From assembly GCA_023653785.1 (NCBI GenBank), contig JAMKCH010087972.1, positions 1 to 64,000 of the forward strand: a DNA stretch of 64,000 nt. Reading direction: 5' to 3'. The notes beneath the pieces were generated by a model. That model saw only the letters and a list, made by a program, of their open reading frames with translations, was not told where the DNA came from and did no database searches. The stretch is from Ophioderma brevispina (taxonomy: Eukaryota > Echinodermata > Ophiuroidea > Amphilepidida > Ophiodermatidae). The translations under genes were made by a program, and so were the position numbers. Below, one piece after another: positions 58,401 through 64,000 of this stretch. Position 1 is the stretch's first letter. Each line of letters begins with the position of its first letter.

Positions 58401-61379
58401 TTTTCCCCATTAACCCTGTGTGCCCGATTCCCTGGAGATCGACGGAGCTTGCCCTGTGCTGCTTATGGGTGGAGTATGCTTGCCCTGTATGGCAGGGGTC
58501 AATCCAGAAGCTTGACACGTCGTTGGATGCCTCTTGCCGGCATGTCGCGGGATGTCTTCGCCCAATTCCAACGGACAACTTATACTGCAGCACGTAGCAT
58601 GCATAGCATCGCTTCCAACTATCTGATATGGAGCGCCCTGTGTTTGGACAAGGCCCGCTGCTGACCCCGCCAGGTCAAGGGGGTATTCTTAGGCCAGTCC
58701 GTTCCTTTAACATAGTCTCCAAGGAGTTTGGGGAGTTGGGCCTTTGTGCAAGAAAACGACTTGCTGTCAACCAAGTGGCATCTCTTGTATTGATGGCTTC
58801 TCGTGGGCTGATTGGCGGTGGTCGCAGCTGATTGAGATCCAGAATCGGCCGATCAAAGGTTCCTTGCAGAAGTGGTGCTACCGGTGAAGCGACTCATACA
58901 CTGGAGTCATCTCTTGGTTGTGCCATGTTTAGGTCAACATTGCACAAACAAGGACATTGAGAATTCAGTGGACGCAGCCAGACATTGTACCCCCCTCTGG
59001 CTAGATCACATTGAAAAACACTGTGTTTGGATACGATAGAAGAATTCAAATTTTTAATATCATTGTCGATCTTTTAAGCAATGCGGATTATCACTTGGCT
59101 ACGAGCCTTGATGCAGCTCTTTGATTCAGAATTGATCTTCTCTTTCCTCCTCCTCTTCTTGAGTCATGTCTTGTCTTCTTCTTCTTCTGTATCATATGAT
59201 TTCTGTCCCTCTCCTATAGGTCAGGACGACAACTCTTGTGGCAATCAACTCTCCTGATGGCCACTTTAATCTAGTGCCCATCATTTCTTCCAACCATTAT
59301 CCTCTTGTGTAGGAATTTCGGGCCTCTGCCGCATCTGCTGGTACCACAAAGCAGGCTTGAAATTTGTTCTCTAGTTTGCCTCAAAAAAAAAATCCATCAT
59401 CACACATTCTTCTCATCTAGTGATCTGCCACATCAGCGATCTTCCGAGGCTTAGGGCATCGTATCTGTACGTTTTGAACTTAACCCTCGTCTTACTACAC
59501 CCGATTCCATTTTTGTACAACTACTCCCGACCCCCCCCCCCGTGATTTTGCGTTACTCTGAACATCCGATTCCTGTAAATTTGGTACCACAGGGTAGCTT
59601 AGAGTTTCTTTCTTTCCATTGGGATCAAAATAGGTCCAACATCCCCATTAGTGAGTCATAATATTGACGTCATATGTTGAGGAAAGTATGAAAATACATA
59701 TACTGAATATAGGGTGGAAAATTGATAATTTTAAATTTTAAAAGCGACTCAAACCCTTATTAATAAACACTAAACTGCGCCTCATTTTATCAACCTAGTC
59801 ATTTTCCATCAAGTAGAGAAAAACCCACCCAAACCTCCGCATGAAAAATGATAAATCCTCCACCTCTTGCGGTGGCGAAAATAACATTGAACTTTCCGCC
59901 TATGGTTTCTGAAATTGACAATTTATCTAACTGCGAACTTTAGTGACGTCATGTGACGTACTACTAGGCATGTTGGTACTTCATTTTTTGTACAAGGAAG
60001 AGGAGGACCATAGCTATCCATGGTACCAAAATCAAGTGGCCTGGGATATTTCTGGTGTTGTGCTCGGCATGTTGGTGACTGTCTAACTCCCGAAGGAGGG
60101 TGGTTGCATTTTGGCAGCCATTTTGGAAAAGCGCCCTCACCTTTACCCGGTGGGGATGTTTGAATACAAACTGAAGTCAATTGCTTATGGTATAAAGCTT
60201 CACAAAATGGTTGTCTTCCAAAAAATCCCCTTGGGGGTGCAGGGGGGTTCATGGTAGCCGTAATCTAAAAGATGTGCACTTTCTAAAATGGGAGGAGCCT
60301 TATGTTTGGTATGTCTAATGGGATACGAGCAACACTATTGCACAAGTAAGGTGATATATCCCGTGCGATAGGGGCTGTCACACATGACAAAATGACGGCA
60401 TTTTCCCATTGTTACCAGTGTTTTACATAATCCAACTGTTGTGGTACATCTTATCCTTTTTATATTATTTATGTACATTAATGTTTTATTTGGCGGAAAT
60501 TGTTTGCTAATGCCAACAGCATTGAATATTTTGTTTAAAGCACCAATGGTGTGATATTATACTCTGATTTCTGTACCGTAACCAAAGAGTAATCATATTC
60601 TTAATTCGTCAATAGGGAGTGACACAAATCTGCTAACTACTTCAGGTGCTGCACACTTTTTGGGGTGTTAGATATCAATCAGGCTTAACCCATACCAATT
60701 TTTACAAGTCATCAGTGGCCCGTGTCAATGTGGAACTCATGTTAAGATAGTCAAACAGAGCAATCTTCTAATTTTTTGGGCCGTAAACGTCTACAACAAA
60801 CAGATATATAGTCAAAATCATGAATATCAGTCCACTTAATACAATTATTAGCCCTTCCATGTTCTTTCTGTATTGCTGTAATAACAATATCTTCATAAGT
60901 TTTGTGCTAGTTCATATTATTAATATACTACAATCTTAATTATAGTGTCCTAATTAGACAGAGGCCTCTAGGCACTCACGTTAGTTAAAAGGAGTAATAA
61001 TATATCATTATCAATTTATCAAACGACAAATACAATTCAATATATAAAAATCTAATGTGAAAACAATATGTTATACATCAATTACCACTATTAAAATAGC
61101 TTAAGAGAATAATTTATTAATTAGACATTGATACGTGGCCCCTAGAAAGAAAAACAAAAAAAAAGAAGAAAAAGGAAAAACAAAAGAACCCCCAGTTTCT
61201 TCCATACTAAGAACATATGGGATACATCTGAATCATCAACTGTGAGGATCTGTGTGTATGTACCCCATAGTGACATTGGTGAAATCTTGAATTTTCCTGC
61301 ATTCAGATGCCTCAACCCTGCCTAATCTGGTGAAAAACAACTAAGCCTATACAGCCGGAGGTGGAGGAAGATAAGAATA
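58401..61379. other. Intergenic, nothing recognised
   Basis: The first 600 bases are more GC-rich and contain several short frames on both strands without motifs. The remainder is AT-rich with a poly-pyrimidine patch at about 59130-59190 and a C run near 59528. I cannot support a gene. Confidence 0.45.
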
Positions 61380-63020
61380 AGAAGACAAAGAAAAAAGTTC
61401 ACAATATCCGTATTAATGAGCTGTTTAATTGGAAGCCATGCAGTTGGTTATATATGCTAGTTCTTGACAAATGATTTTAAGGACAAAACGAGCAGCTGCA
61501 TTTTTGAACTCGCTGAACCTTGGCCAATTCTCTTTCTGGGAGATCATAATAGGGCCAGGAGTGCCAGATCCGCCTTGATGTAAGTCATGAACCATCCAAT
61601 ATATGCATTTTTTAATCAAGGTACTGTCAAATTACCAAATTCCTCCTTATCCATGCCAGGCAAGCCTTGCATAAATTGTAACAAAATGATTGTTCTTTAT
61701 TACGTGATGAGTCCTCATGGCACCAAGGTTCTGTGCTTCAGCTAGCGGATGAAAAACTGAATGGCCAATGATGGATGGCTGAAAGTTACTAGTCGATCTG
61801 TAAAAGAGAACGAAAGCACAACATTCTTTGTGTCTTGTACTAAATATCCGCTTGGTGGTGGGAATTACATCATGATCGTGACTGTTACTGCCATGACTCA
61901 ATGTTATTATGGCTGCTCACAATTCCATGGTGGAAAGACAGAGAGAGCTGTCATCGATGTAAATGACAGATTGAACTCCGTGGGCAGTAGTAATGATATC
62001 CTGTGTGGGGCAGATAACAATATGAAGTAAATACATCAGTCACAGACACCGTGGAACCATCCACAATCTACCGCCACAGGATCCGACGAAGCACCTCTGA
62101 CTGATTCGGCCATCTAGGTATGGGTACCAACTTAATGCTTTTCCAGTTATTTCCTCGCCTTCAAGGTGGATTAAGAGCTGTTATGTCAATAGTGTCAAAA
62201 TGGCACTGAAGTCTAATAACATTAACACAGTCTCTCTTGTTTGTCAAGATACCAATCAGATGTCCATTCTGCCACCTGACAATGCGTCTTGCACTGGGAA
62301 ATTGACGGTATGCTGACTGCATTGGAGATCTACCTTATCGCCGCTGAGATAAGTCCTACACGATTTACAAAAAAAAAAACTAATCTTTCACTCACCTTTA
62401 CAAGAAACGATATAGGGCGATAATTTGAGAGAATGGTGGTGTCCGAGCTGATTTCTTTCAGCTGCGGGATCACAGATGAAATGCACGCTTGAGAAATACT
62501 CGTCTAAGCAGGGAAAGTTGTTACGGTAACGATCCTCTAGACAGATTTTTAAGAGACTGGCAGTATAGTAGTTTATCATGTAGACTGTGTACGCAGCTTC
62601 TTGATTTTGTATGGAAAAAGTTCTGCAAAACTGTTAGCACGATCTTTTGGACATTCATGGGTACGTAGTGTATGTTTCATCACTCTAGAAGTTAAAATGT
62701 CTGACTACATAGTAACAGTCCGTTGGTTACATGTAGTAATCTGGGTGCTATGATACTCCTCTTGGCCCCCCCTTTTTTCTAAGCAAGAAGAGAGTTGTAT
62801 TCAACAAAACCTTGATCCTTTTAAGCTTCTTGCGATAACTGTGAGCCCGTCTGTGAACTCCTGCACTCCAGCCTGGGTGTTTCGGTGTGTCCTTCTTCTC
62901 AATCTCAAAAGGCATCTGAATACCAAGCAGCATGAATTTGGAGAACTAGGGTTGACTGACGAGTGGAGCAAGTTCATCAAGGGTCTTAGATAAGTTATTA
63001 TATTCATTACCTAGACAGTG
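61380..63020 (-). pseudogene. CR1/jockey-like retrotransposon remnant
   Basis: The minus strand reads, in order and across several frame changes, the landmarks of a CR1-group reverse transcriptase: SKTLDELAPLVS near 63000, NYRPIS at 62408-62425, a motif A region FDTID near 62184-62200 preceded by LDFSA, SWYPYLDGRISQ, the catalytic box as Y-I-D-D at 61950-61961 (VIYIDDSSL), IIGHSVFHPLAEAQNLGA, and finally KVQRVQ/NAAARFV and an LHGFQL-like end near 61430. Many stops and indels make it inactive. The endonuclease domain is not seen. Confidence 0.8.
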
Positions 63021-63480
63021 CAAGTTAGCATCTAAAGGTAACACAGAAGTGCACATCTATATCAAGCAGATCTTTTGATGTTGCAAATTTTCAAGTCTGC
63101 ATACAGCTGTACTGAAGAGCTTGCTTTCAATTCACAAGCATTTGGCCTGTCCATCTGCAGCCCTCCCTTTGCAACCACAACCTTGGAAGTTTTTGGGCAT
63201 ATTTTTTCTAACTTCTGGAGGGGTTGTCCAGAAACTGTCCCAATACTCCTTTTCCTTTCTAGTCCATCCTCATTCACTTGGGGCATGTAAGCCTCTGAAG
63301 ATGCAATATCATTTGAGCCCAACATTAACCAACTTGATAGGTGGCTCCCTTGATATGTTCAGTGAGTGCTGCCTTCATTGAGTAAGACACCTGGTTATCC
63401 CTCATCACCACAAGCGCGCTAAGTTATGTATTTTTTTATGTCATGGCTATCTCGCATTACACAGTTTTATCTATTTTATA
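63021..63480. other. Unassigned stretch between two retrotransposon remnants
   Basis: Open frames of 71-87 codons overlap on both strands (63062-63381) without recognised motif. It may be further decayed retrotransposon sequence. Confidence 0.4.
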
Positions 63481-63975
63481 ACACTGACGGATTGGGATCC
63501 AAGATAGCGATTAACTCCCTTTTGAAACTCTGCAAGTCCCGGTTTAATGCTACAACATGAGTAGGATCCCCCCTAACCTAGAATGGGAGAATGACTTCGT
63601 GGAACCAGTGGACACTGGGACTTCACAGGCTGTCATGAACCTGACTGACGCCTCAAGGCGAGGATCAAACTGAAGCATCTCATGTAGCAGCTGGCTGAGA
63701 GATCTGGTCCTGGTCCATAAAACAGTTCCTGTGGAATATAGTGACATGCCAACTGCACTGCGAGACCAAGTGGGGTTGGATGTGATGAGGGAGTGGCGAG
63801 CTCACTCTCGGGGCTACCAATGATGGAAATGGCACGTCTCTGGACGCTAAAAAAGCCCTCCGCCATCGGCCAATACGCGACAGCGAGCAAAAACAAACGC
63901 CTGGTAGACGTCTTCACATTCGGCCTTGGAACAGGAATTGGCCTTTTACTTTTGTCATAAAATAGCAAGATCACG
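63481..63975 (-). pseudogene. CR1-like reverse transcriptase, 3' end fragment
   Basis: The minus strand encodes FFSVQRRAISIIGSPESELA, matching the C-terminal IQRRAIRIIG segment of CR1-group reverse transcriptases. After frame changes come SRTRSLSQLLHEMLQFDPRL-like text and ALNRDLQSFKREL, typical of the extreme C-terminus. The 30785-30930 fragment is a relative (SIIGIPESEL). It runs toward the window edge, so its upstream part lies beyond 64000. Confidence 0.7.
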
Positions 63976-64000
63976 GAACGGTCATTATCTCAAATAAAAC

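Overview
The window is eukaryotic and almost certainly from a marine invertebrate. It has low gene density, abundant degenerate non-LTR retrotransposon fragments, foldback and MITE-like elements, a tRNA-derived SINE, and two copies of a leucine-rich-repeat G-protein-coupled receptor of the GRL101/LGR (relaxin-receptor-like) kind, a family expanded in echinoderms, hemichordates and lophotrochozoans. No bacterial gene organisation is present, and the phylum cannot be fixed from the sequence alone.

Layout. 1-4.7 kb: no recognised gene. 4.7-11.1 kb: a foldback cluster with two copies of one family (4719-5483 and 10609-11076). Next to the second lies a 2.6-kb inverted-repeat array (7993-10608) built of about 21-bp units that are themselves hairpins. 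11-16.6 kb: no supported gene; a GC-rich patch lies at 12.54-13.30 kb. 16.69-17.58 kb: another large inverted repeat. 18-21.2 kb: nothing recognised. 21.2-24.95 kb, minus strand: receptor copy A, with a 689-codon intact core (LRRs and TM1-TM5) and broken ends. A poly-A/poly-G tract lies where its upstream homology ends. 25-37.8 kb: dispersed repeats, a MITE, a retrotransposon scrap, a hairpin-unit minisatellite and a 1-kb pyrimidine tract. 37.8-42.2 kb: the 3' part of an L1/Tx1-like element, a long inverted repeat with a (GT)n loop, and a tandem 0.8-kb duplication ending in a MITE copy. 42.5-44.95 kb: a jockey/CR1-like retrotransposon lacking its reverse-transcriptase core and carrying two nested insertions, a MITE and a SINE. 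46.4-50.2 kb, plus strand: receptor copy B, nearly complete (signal peptide, CUB-like domain, about 17 LRRs, 7TM, tail) but with four apparent frame breaks. 50.4-55.8 kb: AGGTCA/TGACCT-rich minisatellite and related repeats. 57.95-58.4 kb: a roughly 110-bp tandem repeat. 61.4-64 kb, minus strand: CR1-like retrotransposon remnants.

The two receptors form an inverted segmental duplication with a spacer of about 22 kb. Its TM1-TM3 block is far more alike than its LRRs or upstream DNA, which suggests gene conversion. The most unusual structure is the 7993-10608 array, which is self-complementary at three scales. Many small indels sit in homopolymers or dinucleotide runs, so some frame breaks could be assembly errors. 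Identity and extent statements were made by eye; no search or alignment program was run.
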